64,000 bases of DNA from an uncultured Maribacter sp. (lineage in GTDB: Bacteria > Bacteroidota > Bacteroidia > Flavobacteriales > Flavobacteriaceae), in assembly GCF_947496775.1 (NCBI RefSeq), contig NZ_CANMDU010000011.1, positions 1-64,000 of the forward strand, given 5' to 3'. The position numbers and the translations under genes were made by a program. This document shows, in pieces, positions 7,104 through 16,643 of the stretch (positions within the stretch are counted from its first letter, which is position 1; each line of letters begins with the position of its first letter). Under the pieces are notes generated by a model. The model was given only the letters and a program-made list of their open reading frames with translations. It was not told the origin of the DNA and made no database searches.

Positions 7104-8978
7104 ATGATTCGGTTTATAAAAAAAGACTCTTTAATATTCCCTTTTTTGTTATTATTATTTGGAGCAATAGGCACAAACAATGCTCAAGATAACCTTTCTT
7201 ACACGGGGCAATACCAAATTAATGCTTATAAAGGTAAGGCTTCATTTAATTATTATTTAAAGGACGTAGATACTATTTTTCATGGAAATTTTAAAATGCA
7301 GCGTTCTAATTTAAATGCATTATTAAAGGAAGAAGACTCTACATTTTTTTTCAAAGGTAATTTCACTGATAATTTACCAAATGGTCCATGGGTTTTCCAA
7401 TTTGGCAAATTCCAATCCAATAAAAATACCGAAGTTGTTAATTTACAGTATAAAATTGATATAAGTGGTGTACAAAAAGAGGCAAAAGGAGTTTTATATC
7501 AAGGAAAACCAGATGGCAAATGGGACATAGTTGTAAATAATATTTCTGAATCTAAAATTGCCAACACTCTTTTTAAAAGTAGCATTTTTTTTAATAGAGG
7601 AATTCCTCAAAAGAGTTTTCAGATTAAGAATAATGAAGGTGTTCTAGTAGGTAGGTTTCTAAGAGATGGTTTGGCTCATGATGAATGGGTTAACTATACA
7701 AACGACAACCCCGAAACTTGGTTTTTTAAAAATGGAATTTTAGAAAAAATCGCAGTTGATTATAATGGAAATTTACAAGATTTCCCAGTATTTAAAGCAT
7801 CTATTCCTAACAGCAAAGTAATTAATTTGGATGCTAAGTATCTCAGTATTATTTGCATACAAAATCCTAACCTTTCTAATTCTATTGCTTTTAAAGAAGG
7901 AATTCAAAGTTTGTTAAAAGAAAATAGTCTATATTTTAATGAAATTAACACCATCCTAAATGCAATAGGAGAATCAACTTTTTCTCCAAAATTTAAAGTT
8001 AAAGTCCCTTATTATCCTTTAAATAAAAAAGACCGCTCCATATTAGATAGTATTGCATCTACTTATTCTACCGGCGAAAAATTAAACCAAGCTTTATTGA
8101 ACGATACACAATTAAACATTTTAAAAGTATCCGATGAAGAAACCAACAGTTTATATAATCAATTAGAAAATATAAATACCAACACAATAATTCCTGTTGG
8201 CTTACTAATAGAAAATTATTCTAAAGGTATATTAGAATATGTAGAACTAAATAAGTTGATTTCTCAATTATGGCCCGACGGATTTGGTACAAATAGTAAA
8301 AATAATCTAGAAGATTTAAACTCCTATTTTATGCAAAACTATAGTGCTATACAAACTATTAAAGAAAAATTAGATGCTAAACTTCATGATATAAAAAGAG
8401 CGGATGAGTTTGAGAATATTGAAAAAGTCATGATTAAACAAATCAATAACCTACAAAATGTAATTGATTCGGTAAATAACCAAATTCCAGAAAAGCATAC
8501 CAACGCTTTATCTAAAATTAAGACTTTTGCGGAAAGTAAACTTAGTGGCTATTCTAAAACTACGGATTTAGATAAGAAATTAGAGATAGGTCGCCACCTT
8601 GTAGATTGTTTTGAAAATTTGATAGCATTAGAAAATGGAGTATTGCAACTCTCTACACAGCAAGATACTATAACCGAATTATATAAAGACCAAGTTTGGA
8701 ATCCTTTTATGTCTAATCTAATGACAGAGGGGGTTAAGAAAAGAATTATTTCGGCATATTCCAAAGTAATTATTCCTCATTTATTAGAACAAACCTCAGT
8801 CAATTTAGATTGCGAAAAAGCCAAATCTATCTCGCTTTTATATACTACTACATATCAGCGTATGTTACAATTAAGAGAAGAAGACACTCGAAAACTAGAA
8901 CGTAAAATAAAGAAAACAGAAGATCCAATTAAGGTTATGCGCTTATTACATATAATAAAAGAGGTTTCCGAAAAATGA
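7104..8978 (+). CDS. Exported protein with MORN/YwqK-like N-terminus and coiled-coil C-terminus, unknown
   Basis: The 624-residue product begins with a signal peptide (hydrophobic about 10-23, ending NNAQ). Residues 50-215 carry repeated strand-turn units ending in G.W (NLPNGPWVFQFG, GKPDGKWDIVV, GLAHDEWVNYT), similar to MORN and YwqK-type repeats. Residues about 260-620 are mostly helical with long K/E/L/N-rich stretches and no recognised enzyme motif. Its stop overlaps the next start (ATGA), and with the DUF2490 and MORN genes it forms a three-gene operon. I cannot name a function; a periplasmic or outer-membrane-associated scaffold is a guess. Confidence 0.6.
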   Translation: MIRFIKKDSLIFPFLLLLFGAIGTNNAQDNLSYTGQYQINAYKGKASFNYYLKDVDTIFHGNFKMQRSNLNALLKEEDSTFFFKGNFTDNLPNGPWVFQFGKFQSNKNTEVVNLQYKIDISGVQKEAKGVLYQGKPDGKWDIVVNNISESKIANTLFKSSIFFNRGIPQKSFQIKNNEGVLVGRFLRDGLAHDEWVNYTNDNPETWFFKNGILEKIAVDYNGNLQDFPVFKASIPNSKVINLDAKYLSIICIQNPNLSNSIAFKEGIQSLLKENSLYFNEINTILNAIGESTFSPKFKVKVPYYPLNKKDRSILDSIASTYSTGEKLNQALLNDTQLNILKVSDEETNSLYNQLENINTNTIIPVGLLIENYSKGILEYVELNKLISQLWPDGFGTNSKNNLEDLNSYFMQNYSAIQTIKEKLDAKLHDIKRADEFENIEKVMIKQINNLQNVIDSVNNQIPEKHTNALSKIKTFAESKLSGYSKTTDLDKKLEIGRHLVDCFENLIALENGVLQLSTQQDTITELYKDQVWNPFMSNLMTEGVKKRIISAYSKVIIPHLLEQTSVNLDCEKAKSISLLYTTTYQRMLQLREEDTRKLERKIKKTEDPIKVMRLLHIIKEVSEK

Positions 8979-9796
8979 AAAAATTAAAACTAATCATTAT
9001 TGGAGCACTTTTCTTCTTTAACGTACCTTTATTTAGTCAATATGGAGAAGAATTACCAGAAGAATCTTATTACAAAGAGCCCAAAACTAAATTATGGGTA
9101 AATACCTATGGGAAAATAAGAATTTCTAAACGATTATACTGGGATGCCCAGACACATTTTCGCTTTCAAGAAACAGAAGATACACCATTCATAGGGCAAG
9201 TTGCACAAATATACAACCGCCATGCTTTAGGGTATATATACTCTAAAAAAGTAAATTTTAGTTTAGGAGGCGTTCTAAGACTAAATTTAAATACCAATAA
9301 GGAACAAGATATTAATGATAGAAGTTTAGTGCCAGAATGGAGAATTTGGCACCAATACCAGTTTGCTCAACCGGTATACAGAGCAATGGTTTATCATCGT
9401 TTACGTATTGAACACCGATGGACACAAGGGTTCGAGAATAATAGCGAGTATATTTTTAGAAATAGATGGCGTTATTTATTTAGAGCAAAAATTCCTTTAA
9501 ACCATCATAAACTTAAACCTAAAACACTTTATATAGCTCCAGAATCCGAATTAATTATGCAAAGCGGAAAAGCCGTTGTAGGGAGTGTTATGGAGGACCT
9601 TAGACTTACTACTACTCTTGGATATATTTTAACACCCAGACTTACCATTGCTGCAGGTGGAATGTATTCCATGGGCCAATCTTTAGAAAATGCCGGAAAA
9701 TTTAAGCAGGCTTTTACTCTAAGATTCCATATGTATTACTCCCCTGATTTTAGAAAAGTAAAAAATAAACTCCCGGCGATACACTTTAATGATTAA
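8975..9796 (+). CDS. DUF2490 family outer-membrane protein
   Basis: The product has 273 residues with a signal peptide (LIIIGALFFFNVPLFSQ) and then a beta-barrel-like sequence with the DUF2490 signature: LWVNTYGKIRISKRLYWDAQTHFRF, RHALGYIYS, and the VYRAMVYHRLRIEHRW...FRNRWRYLFRAKIPL block at about 125-170. The family is common in Bacteroidota and its role is not known. It is translationally coupled to the preceding gene. Confidence 0.8.
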   Translation: MKKLKLIIIGALFFFNVPLFSQYGEELPEESYYKEPKTKLWVNTYGKIRISKRLYWDAQTHFRFQETEDTPFIGQVAQIYNRHALGYIYSKKVNFSLGGVLRLNLNTNKEQDINDRSLVPEWRIWHQYQFAQPVYRAMVYHRLRIEHRWTQGFENNSEYIFRNRWRYLFRAKIPLNHHKLKPKTLYIAPESELIMQSGKAVVGSVMEDLRLTTTLGYILTPRLTIAAGGMYSMGQSLENAGKFKQAFTLRFHMYYSPDFRKVKNKLPAIHFND

Positions 9797-9809
9797 TTTA
9801 TAATGTATT

Positions 9810-10670
9810 ATGAAAGCAAACAAGGCAAACATTAGCATATATATAGTATTAATAGGAGCATTAGGTTTGGCTGTATATTATGGAATAAAAGCAAATTCTC
9901 TTGATAATCAATTAAAAAAAATAACAACACAGCAGAAAAAAGTAGAACAAACTATTGCTACAAATAAAGCCTTAGTACAAATTGATTCCATGCTGCTCCA
10001 GGATAATTATTCTGGCGTTAAAAATGCTTTTAAAAAGCAAAATTTAGAATTGGGATCTCTAGATAAAAGTAGCTTACAATTACGTTTAGAAGTTGTAAAT
10101 AAGTTTGAAGCTTTAAAGGAAAATTTACAAAATAATATTTCTCTTACAAATACACCTAAAACTTTGGATAGTACAGATATTTCTAAAAGTACTTTATTAA
10201 ATAATATTAGGACTATAGATTCCCTACGTTTTGCTTTAGAAAAAAGACAAGTACAAATTTCTAGATTAAAACAACGCATAGCGTCTAAAGCCACAAGCAA
10301 ATATTTAACCTTTAAAAGTGCTAAAGGTAGTGATGTACATTACGTAGGAGCCGTACAAAATAATAAAGCTAATGGCGCAGGCTTAGCCCTCTTAAGTACC
10401 GGTAGTCGGTACGAAGGTGAATGGAAAGATAATAAATACCACGGCCAAGGAACTTTCTTTTGGGCAGACGGCGAATATTACATAGGTAACTACGAGTATA
10501 ACAAAAGAACAGGTAAAGGAATCTATCATTGGCCCAATGGCGATAAATATGTAGGAAATTGGAATAAAGACCAACGCTCAGGCAAAGGCATTTTCTATAG
10601 CCATGACGGTAAAGTAATCAATGGTATATGGAAAAAAGATAAATTAGTAGAATCTATTAAAAATAAATAA
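9810..10670 (+). CDS. Membrane-anchored coiled-coil protein with C-terminal MORN repeats
   Basis: The 286-residue product has one N-terminal membrane anchor (ISIYIVLIGALGLAVYYGI), a coiled-coil of about residues 30-165, and four MORN repeats at about 175-275 (YEGEWKDNKYHGQGTFFWADG, YYIGNYEYNKRTGKGIYHWPNG and so on). MORN repeats bind lipids or proteins; in bacteria their role is often unknown. It lies 13 bases after the DUF2490 gene. Its stop directly abuts the stop of hisIE on the other strand, leaving no intergenic space. Confidence 0.75.
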   Translation: MKANKANISIYIVLIGALGLAVYYGIKANSLDNQLKKITTQQKKVEQTIATNKALVQIDSMLLQDNYSGVKNAFKKQNLELGSLDKSSLQLRLEVVNKFEALKENLQNNISLTNTPKTLDSTDISKSTLLNNIRTIDSLRFALEKRQVQISRLKQRIASKATSKYLTFKSAKGSDVHYVGAVQNNKANGAGLALLSTGSRYEGEWKDNKYHGQGTFFWADGEYYIGNYEYNKRTGKGIYHWPNGDKYVGNWNKDQRSGKGIFYSHDGKVINGIWKKDKLVESIKNK

Positions 10671-11270
10671 CTACTTTTCTCTACTTTTTAAAACCTTTTC
10701 TATATCCTTTAATGTAAAACCTTTAGCTTGTAGTAGCATTAAATAATGAAATAGTAAATCTGCACTTTCATTCAAGAACAAATCATCATCATTATCTTTT
10801 GCTTCAATAACCACTTCAACAGCTTCTTCCCCTACTTTTTGCGCTAGTTTATTAATTCCTTTTTCAAACAGAGAAGCCACATAAGATTTTGTACCATCGG
10901 AGCTAGTTCTCCTCTCCTCTATGGTTTTTTCTAATTTACTTAAAAACCCAAAATTAGATATGTTTTTTTCATTCCAACAAGTATCTGTTCCTTTATGACA
11001 TGTAGGTCCTATTGGGTTTACAGAAATTAATAAAGTATCACTATCACAATCAATCTTAATATCGAGTAGGCTTAAAAAATTGCCACTTTCCTCCCCTTTG
11101 GTCCATAATCTGTTCTTAGTTCTACTATAAAAAGTTACTTTTTTAGTTTCAATTGTTTTGGTATAAGCCTCTTCATTCATATAACCCAACATTAATACAT
11201 TTTTTGTAATGGCATCCTGTATAATTGCAGGTACTAAACCGTCGTTACTTTTATTAAAATCTATATTCAT
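10671..11270 (-). CDS. hisI: Bifunctional phosphoribosyl-AMP cyclohydrolase / phosphoribosyl-ATP pyrophosphatase
   Basis: HisIE, 199 residues, catalyses steps 2 and 3 of histidine synthesis. The cyclohydrolase domain (about 1-105) has VLMLGYMNEEA, FYSRTKNRLWTKGE, the metal-binding DCDSD and CHKGTDTCW. The pyrophosphatase domain (about 112-199) has GTKSYVASLFEKG, KLAQKVGEEAVEVVIEA and ESADLLFHYLML. It is the last gene of the his operon, six bases after a GNAT gene. The length is normal for the fused enzyme. Confidence 0.96.
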   Translation of the reverse strand: MNIDFNKSNDGLVPAIIQDAITKNVLMLGYMNEEAYTKTIETKKVTFYSRTKNRLWTKGEESGNFLSLLDIKIDCDSDTLLISVNPIGPTCHKGTDTCWNEKNISNFGFLSKLEKTIEERRTSSDGTKSYVASLFEKGINKLAQKVGEEAVEVVIEAKDNDDDLFLNESADLLFHYLMLLQAKGFTLKDIEKVLKSREK

Positions 11271-11276
11271 TTTTTA

Positions 11277-11858
11277 TTAATTTAAACGAAGTAAACTTAT
11301 TGGAAAACCAAGTGTTTTTTCTTCTCTTATTATTTTAAAACCAAATTTTTGATACAACTTTATATTATACTCTGATACTGTATCTAAAACAACAGGTTTT
11401 TTATTTCTTTTGTAAGTTGTCATTACTTTTAATACCAATCTTGCCGCAGAACCACTACCATAAGCTTCTTTTAAAGCTCCCATGATTACGGGCTTTATAT
11501 GATTCTCTTCTGGATAAAACTCTTTAACTAATTTTTGTCTCTTTAACACGTTAAAAATATTTCTAATTCCGATGCATTTAAATAGCAATTGAATATCCAA
11601 AAAAATAGTTCGCAACGTAATTTTTTCTTTTTCGGAAAAAGAAAGCAATAAACATGCATTCTTATTTTGAGATAAATATACCTCTCCAAAGAGTAAAGAT
11701 TTTTCAAATAGATAACCCATAAGAGCTTTCATTCTCTCAATTCTGTTTTCATCATTTTTAACAATAAAGTTTATAGAATTATCTTCTTCTAAATCCTTAA
11801 AAGCAGAAACTAAAATTCTAACTACTAACTCTTTATGTTCTTTCGTAGCCTTAATCAA
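11277..11858 (-). CDS. GNAT-like acetyltransferase inside the his operon (third copy)
   Basis: The 193-residue product starts three bases after the hisF stop and ends six bases before hisIE. It has the overall plan of a GNAT N-acetyltransferase: a predicted strand/helix core with GALKEAYGSGSAARLVLKVM at about 128-147 as the likely acetyl-CoA helix and the NIKLYQKFGFKIIREE closing motif at about 165-180. The pyrophosphate-loop motif is looser than in the other two GNATs of the operon. The substrate is unknown; operon position suggests expression with histidine enzymes, not a proven role. Confidence 0.7.
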   Translation of the reverse strand: MIKATKEHKELVVRILVSAFKDLEEDNSINFIVKNDENRIERMKALMGYLFEKSLLFGEVYLSQNKNACLLLSFSEKEKITLRTIFLDIQLLFKCIGIRNIFNVLKRQKLVKEFYPEENHIKPVIMGALKEAYGSGSAARLVLKVMTTYKRNKKPVVLDTVSEYNIKLYQKFGFKIIREEKTLGFPISLLRLN

Positions 11859-11861
11859 AAT

Positions 11862-12617
11862 TTATAATCTTACCGGAATTCCTTCCTTTTTTAATTGACG
11901 TTTTAAATCTACAATTTCTATTTCTTTAAAATGAAAAACACTTGCTGCTAATGCAGCATCTGCTTTACCTTCTATAAAAGTATCTGTAAAATGCTGCATA
12001 GTACCCGCGCCCCCCGAAGCTATTATAGGAATATTCAATTCAGTAGATAAACGGGCCAGTGCTTTATTGGCAAAACCATCTTTTGTTCCATCATTATTCA
12101 TAGATGTAAATAAAATTTCGCCAGCCCCCCTTTGCTCTACTTCTTTAGCCCAAGCAAATAGATTAAGCTCCGTAGGTACTTTCCCTCCTACTAAATGAAC
12201 TACCCATTCACCATTTATTTGTTTAGCATCAATTGCAACCACAATACATTGCGAGCCAAATTTGGCAACTAAATCATTAATCAATTGTGGGTTTTTTACT
12301 GCTGAAGAATTTATAGATACCTTATCTGCTCCATTTTGCAAAAGTATATCAACATCTTCAATAGACGAGATTCCTCCTCCGACAGTAAAAGGAATATTCA
12401 CTTTTTCCCCAACGTGGTACACCAATTCGGCTAAGGTTTTTCTACGTTCCTCGGTTGCTGATATATCTAAAAAAACCAATTCATCAGCTCCTGCTTCTGC
12501 ATATATTTCTGCTAATTCTACAGGGTCTCCGGCATCACGTAAATCAATAAAATTGATTCCTTTAACGGTTCTTCCGTTTTTGATATCTAAACAAGGAATT
12601 ATTCTTTTAGTAAGCAT
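11862..12617 (-). CDS. hisF: Imidazole glycerol phosphate synthase subunit HisF
   Basis: HisF is the cyclase half of IGP synthase, which with HisH makes imidazole glycerol phosphate and AICAR. The 251-residue (beta-alpha)8 barrel starts [15 protein letters not shown] with the catalytic Asp at position 11; the second catalytic Asp lies in VVAIDAK near 130, and phosphate loops are seen in TVGGGI and ASGGAGT. It ends GIPVRL as is usual. It lies between hisA and a GNAT gene. Confidence 0.97.
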   Translation of the reverse strand: MLTKRIIPCLDIKNGRTVKGINFIDLRDAGDPVELAEIYAEAGADELVFLDISATEERRKTLAELVYHVGEKVNIPFTVGGGISSIEDVDILLQNGADKVSINSSAVKNPQLINDLVAKFGSQCIVVAIDAKQINGEWVVHLVGGKVPTELNLFAWAKEVEQRGAGEILFTSMNNDGTKDGFANKALARLSTELNIPIIASGGAGTMQHFTDTFIEGKADAALAASVFHFKEIEIVDLKRQLKKEGIPVRL

Positions 12618-12641
12618 TTCTTTAATAGTATTTGTGTGGAA

Positions 12642-13370
12642 TTAATTAGAAATAATAAAATTCTCTAGCTGCTTTAAACTTATTCTATTTTCATAAATTG
12701 CTTTTCCAATGATAGTGCCTTCACAGCCTATTTCTTTCAATTTAGGTAATTCATCGAAAGTAGAAATACCTCCACTTGCAATTAGTTTTAAACCTGGTTT
12801 AGATTGCTCTAATATTTTTTTATACAATGCAAAAGATGGACCTTCTAACATACCATCCTTACTAATATCTGTACATATTACATAACTTATGCCTGCTTTT
12901 TGATATTCCTGTATAAAAGGCACTAATTCTTCTTTAGATTCTTCTAACCAACCAGAAACGGCAACTTTTTCATCCATGGCATCTGCCCCAAGAATAATTT
13001 TATTTGCTCCGTATGTGGAAATCCATTGGGTAAATGTTTTGGTATCCTTCACAGCAATGCTTCCTCCTGTTATTTGATTAGCACCACTCTCAAATGCTAT
13101 GCGCAAATCATCATCGGTCTTTAAACCACCTCCAAAATCAATTTTTAGTCTTGTTTTAGATGCAATTTGATCTAAAATCTTATGGTTTACAATATGCTTA
13201 GACTTTGCACCATCTAAATCTACTAAATGCAAGTACTCTATTCCGTGTGCCTCAAATTCTTTAGCTACCTCTAAAGGGTTTTCATTATATACTTTTTTTG
13301 TATTATAATCCCCTTTAGAAAGGCGTACACATTGCCCTTCTATAATATCTATTGCCGGTATTATTCTCAT
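12642..13370 (-). CDS. hisA: ProFAR isomerase HisA
   Basis: HisA isomerises ProFAR to PRFAR. The 242-residue barrel starts [22 protein letters not shown] with the catalytic Asp at 8, has [28 protein letters not shown] with the second catalytic Asp, and [14 protein letters not shown] phosphate loops. Its ATG overlaps the stop of the upstream GNAT gene by four bases. Confidence 0.97.
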   Translation of the reverse strand: MRIIPAIDIIEGQCVRLSKGDYNTKKVYNENPLEVAKEFEAHGIEYLHLVDLDGAKSKHIVNHKILDQIASKTRLKIDFGGGLKTDDDLRIAFESGANQITGGSIAVKDTKTFTQWISTYGANKIILGADAMDEKVAVSGWLEESKEELVPFIQEYQKAGISYVICTDISKDGMLEGPSFALYKKILEQSKPGLKLIASGGISTFDELPKLKEIGCEGTIIGKAIYENRISLKQLENFIISN

Positions 13371-13795
13371 TCTAAATTTTGTTTATCCATGGACATCCAT
13401 AACGGAGAGTCTCCTATTGTTTTAAATCCATATTTAATATAAAGCTCTTGCGCATCTTTAGTTTTTAGAGCTACAGTGCTTAAATTTTTAATTATTTTAT
13501 TATTAAGTATGAAAGAAATTAACCGTTTTCCAATACCTTTTCTTTGATATTTTTCATCAATAATAACATCCATAATGTATCCAAAAAAAGTATAATCGGT
13601 AACTACTCTGGCAAAACCGATTTGAACTTTTTCATCTGTATATACCCCAAAACATAATGAATTTTCTATTGTGCTTTTTACCTCTTCCAAAGTTCTTCCT
13701 TTTCCCCAATAAGAAATTGCACTTATATAATTATGAATGAAATGTACATTCAATAATTCTTTGTTAGTAGATATATTATAGGATATTATACTCAT
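13367..13795 (-). CDS. GNAT acetyltransferase inside the his operon (second copy)
   Basis: A 142-residue GNAT protein. The acetyl-CoA pyrophosphate loop is clear in [20 protein letters not shown] (Q/R-x-x-G-x-G type), and [10 protein letters not shown] is the usual end motif. The start shares one base with the hisH stop (TAATG) and the stop overlaps the hisA start by four bases, so it is locked into the translation of the operon. The compact form resembles small-molecule or aminoglycoside-type N-acetyltransferases; the substrate is unknown. Confidence 0.85.
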   Translation of the reverse strand: MSIISYNISTNKELLNVHFIHNYISAISYWGKGRTLEEVKSTIENSLCFGVYTDEKVQIGFARVVTDYTFFGYIMDVIIDEKYQRKGIGKRLISFILNNKIIKNLSTVALKTKDAQELYIKYGFKTIGDSPLWMSMDKQNLE

Positions 13796-14376
13796 TACAT
13801 TTTTAAAAAATTGCGTAATATTTGCTCACCTATCTTACTACTTTTTTCAGGATGAAATTGAGTTCCGTAGAAATTATCTTTTTGCAAAGCGGCACTATAA
13901 TTAACACCATAACCCGAAACTGCAATAGTTTCTTCACAAACTGGAGCATAAAAACTATGTACCATGTAAATATGTGATTTTTCAGGAATACTAGAAAAGA
14001 GAGTAGATTTAAGACTAGAAATTTCATTCCACCCTATTTGAGGAACTTTTACGTCTTTTGTAAATTTTACAACATTTACATCAAAGATACCTAAACCTTT
14101 CGTTTTTCCTTCCTCGGAGCTATTACACATTAACTGCATACCCAAACAAATACCTAAAACTGGTTGCTTTAAATTGGGGACTAAAGTATCTAAACCGCTT
14201 TCTCTTAGTTTACTCATAGCACTACTAGCCTCTCCTACTCCAGGAAAAATAACCTTATCGGCAGATTTTATTTCTGCAACGTCATCTGTTAATATTGCAT
14301 CATATCCTAAACGTTTAATGGCAAACTTTATACTCTGAATATTTCCGGCTCCGTAATTTATAATTACTATTTTCAT
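13795..14376 (-). CDS. hisH: Imidazole glycerol phosphate synthase glutaminase subunit HisH
   Basis: HisH is the class I glutamine amidotransferase that feeds ammonia to HisF. The 193-residue protein has IINYGAGNIQS, the oxyanion strand IFPGVGEA, the nucleophile elbow GICLGMQLM with the catalytic Cys near residue 77, and GTQFHPEKS with the catalytic His and Glu. It lies upstream of a GNAT gene and hisA; hisF is two genes further. Confidence 0.96.
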   Translation of the reverse strand: MKIVIINYGAGNIQSIKFAIKRLGYDAILTDDVAEIKSADKVIFPGVGEASSAMSKLRESGLDTLVPNLKQPVLGICLGMQLMCNSSEEGKTKGLGIFDVNVVKFTKDVKVPQIGWNEISSLKSTLFSSIPEKSHIYMVHSFYAPVCEETIAVSGYGVNYSAALQKDNFYGTQFHPEKSSKIGEQILRNFLKM

Positions 14377-14391
14377 TTTTATTTAAGTAGT

Positions 14392-14450
14392 TAAGGAGTT
14401 AAGAATATAAGTAGTTAAAAAATAGCTACTTCTTAATTCTTGACCTCTTA
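14392..14450. repeat. 59-bp imperfect palindrome between hisH and hisB
   Basis: The left arm 14392-14414 and right arm 14426-14450 are near-complementary (TAAGGAGTTAAGAAT against ATTCTTGACCTCTTA at the ends), around a short A/T loop. It is the only large spacer inside the otherwise tightly packed his operon. It could be a small inserted palindromic repeat, or an mRNA processing or stability hairpin. Confidence 0.5.
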
Positions 14451-14451
14451 A

Positions 14452-15591
14452 TTATAACAATCCTTTAGTACTTGGTAAAAACATTTTGTTAGCATCTCTT
14501 TTAACTGCCATTTTCATTGCTTTTGCAAAAGCTTTAAAAATTCCTTCTATTTTATGATGCTCATTAACGCCTTCCGCCTTTATATTTAAATTACATTTAG
14601 CTCCATCGGTAAAAGACTTAAACAAATGGAAAAACATTTCAGTTGGCATTTTTCCTATCATTTCTCTCTTAAACTCGGCATCCCATTCCAACCAATTACG
14701 ACCTCCAAAATCAACGGCAACTTGTGCCAAACAATCATCCATTGGTAGGCAAAAACCATAGCGTTCTATTCCAAGTTTGTTTCCAAGTGTTTTATTAAAT
14801 AATTCACCCAAGGCTATCATGGTATCCTCAATTGTATGATGCTCATCTACATGTAAATCGCCATCTACTTTTACTGTTAAATCCATTGATCCATGTCTGC
14901 CTATCTGGTCTAACATATGGTCAAAAAAGTCGAGCCCTGTACTAATGTCATTTTTTCCAGAACCATCTAAATTTAATTTAATATATATTTTGGTTTCATT
15001 AGTATTACGAGTAATCTCCGCGACTCTATCCTCTAACTTTAAAAACTCGTAAATTGCTGCCCAATCGGTAGATGTTAGTGCTATAACATCTAGAATACTC
15101 CTTTTATCGGCTTCTATCTCATCTGCGCCTAATTCTGGGTCTTCTGATAAAAATATTCCTTTAGCACCTAGGTTCTTAGCCAATTCCATATCTGTAATAC
15201 GGTCTCCTAAAACAAAGGAGTTTTGCAAATCGTATTCTTCGGTATTAAAATACTTGGTTAATAGACCCGTTCTTGGTTTCCGAGTTTCCGCATTTTCATG
15301 AGGAAAACTTTTATCTATATGAACATCTTTAAAAACCACTCCTTCTTTTTCAAAAGCAGAAATTACTTTATTCTGCGCAGGCCAAAAGGTATTTTCTGGG
15401 AAAGAATCGGTACCTAGACCATCTTGATTGGTAACCATAACCAACTCATAATCTAGCTCACTAGCAATTTTGGCCATGTATTGAAATACCTTTGGATAGA
15501 ACTCTAACTTTTCTAAACTATCTAATTGATAATCTACAGGTGGTTCTAATACCAAAGTTCCATCGCGGTCTATAAAAAGTACTTTTTTCAT
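14452..15591 (-). CDS. hisB: Bifunctional histidinol-phosphatase / imidazoleglycerol-phosphate dehydratase
   Basis: HisB, 379 residues. The N-terminal HAD phosphatase (about 1-165) has FIDRDGTLV with the nucleophilic Asp, VTNQDGLG and [11 protein letters not shown]. The C-terminal dehydratase (about 190-379) has the two metal-binding HHT/HHK motifs ([16 protein letters not shown] and [18 protein letters not shown]) and [12 protein letters not shown]. It covers the dehydratase and phosphatase steps, so no separate phosphatase is needed. It lies one base after hisC. Confidence 0.97.
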   Translation of the reverse strand: MKKVLFIDRDGTLVLEPPVDYQLDSLEKLEFYPKVFQYMAKIASELDYELVMVTNQDGLGTDSFPENTFWPAQNKVISAFEKEGVVFKDVHIDKSFPHENAETRKPRTGLLTKYFNTEEYDLQNSFVLGDRITDMELAKNLGAKGIFLSEDPELGADEIEADKRSILDVIALTSTDWAAIYEFLKLEDRVAEITRNTNETKIYIKLNLDGSGKNDISTGLDFFDHMLDQIGRHGSMDLTVKVDGDLHVDEHHTIEDTMIALGELFNKTLGNKLGIERYGFCLPMDDCLAQVAVDFGGRNWLEWDAEFKREMIGKMPTEMFFHLFKSFTDGAKCNLNIKAEGVNEHHKIEGIFKAFAKAMKMAVKRDANKMFLPSTKGLL

Positions 15592-15592
15592 T

Positions 15593-16639
15593 TTATACTA
15601 AATCTTTTAAAGCTTTAATCAATACTATATTCTCTTCTCTGGTGCCAATAGTTAAACGTAACGTGCTAGAACATCCATGCTGAGTACTTCTATTACGAAC
15701 TACTATTCCTTTAGCTATTAGTTCTTTATATCTTTTATCCGCATCATCAAACTTCGCCAAAACAAAATTTGCATCGGAAGGGTATATTGTAGTTATGCAA
15801 TCTATTTTCTGCAGTTGACTAACAACAAACTCTCTACCTTCAAGCAATCTTTCTATTTTTTCTTGAATTAAAGGCAAATTTTCCAATTTACTAAGTGCTT
15901 TTCTTTGCGTTAATGAGTTTATATTATACGGTAATTTTAAGCGATTTAAAATCTCTATAATTTCTTTGGATGCATAGCACATTCCTAAACGTATACCTGC
16001 TAAACCGTATGCCTTAGATAAGGTTTGAATAATAATTAAATTAGGAAAATCATTCAATCTTTTAGTCCAACTTGGTTTACTGCTAAAGTCTATATAAGCC
16101 TCATCAATAACCACCAATCCTTTAAATTGGTTTAATAATTGTTCTATTTTATCCGTATCAATTGAATTGCCTGTTGGATTGTTAGGACTACATATAAAAA
16201 GCATTTTGGTATTGGCATTACTAGCTTCTAAAATACGATCTATATTGGGCTGAAAGTCTTCCGACAATTCAATCTTTTGTAATTCTATATCACTAATATT
16301 GGCTTGAACTTCATACATTCCAAATGTGGGTGGTAACACAATTACGTTATCTTCTCTTGGTTGGCAAAAAGCATTAAAAAACAAATTAATTAGTTCATCG
16401 CTACCATTACCTAAAAGAATATTCTCTACTGGAACATCTTTAATTTCCGAAACTCTAGCTCTTAATTTACGATGTTGCGGGTCCGGATACCTGTTTAATC
16501 CATTCTCGAATGGGCTTTCATTAGCATCTAATAACATCATTTTTTCTCCGTTCCCTTGAAATTCACCTCTGGCAGAAGAATATGCTTTTAATTTTCGAAT
16601 GTTTGGTCTTACAAGACTATCTAAATTGAAATTACTCAT
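15593..16639 (-). CDS. hisC: Histidinol-phosphate aminotransferase
   Basis: HisC, 348 residues, is a fold-type I PLP enzyme. Seen: [20 protein letters not shown] at the N-terminus, [48 protein letters not shown] with the PLP-binding Lys, and the C-terminal [13 protein letters not shown]. It lies four bases after hisD and one base before hisB. Confidence 0.97.
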   Translation of the reverse strand: MSNFNLDSLVRPNIRKLKAYSSARGEFQGNGEKMMLLDANESPFENGLNRYPDPQHRKLRARVSEIKDVPVENILLGNGSDELINLFFNAFCQPREDNVIVLPPTFGMYEVQANISDIELQKIELSEDFQPNIDRILEASNANTKMLFICSPNNPTGNSIDTDKIEQLLNQFKGLVVIDEAYIDFSSKPSWTKRLNDFPNLIIIQTLSKAYGLAGIRLGMCYASKEIIEILNRLKLPYNINSLTQRKALSKLENLPLIQEKIERLLEGREFVVSQLQKIDCITTIYPSDANFVLAKFDDADKRYKELIAKGIVVRNRSTQHGCSSTLRLTIGTREENIVLIKALKDLV

Positions 16640-16643
16640 TTCT

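Noticed and set aside
12262-12645. A 127-codon open frame on the plus strand
   Set aside because: It lies opposite hisF, which is certain, and its composition is that of an antisense shadow.
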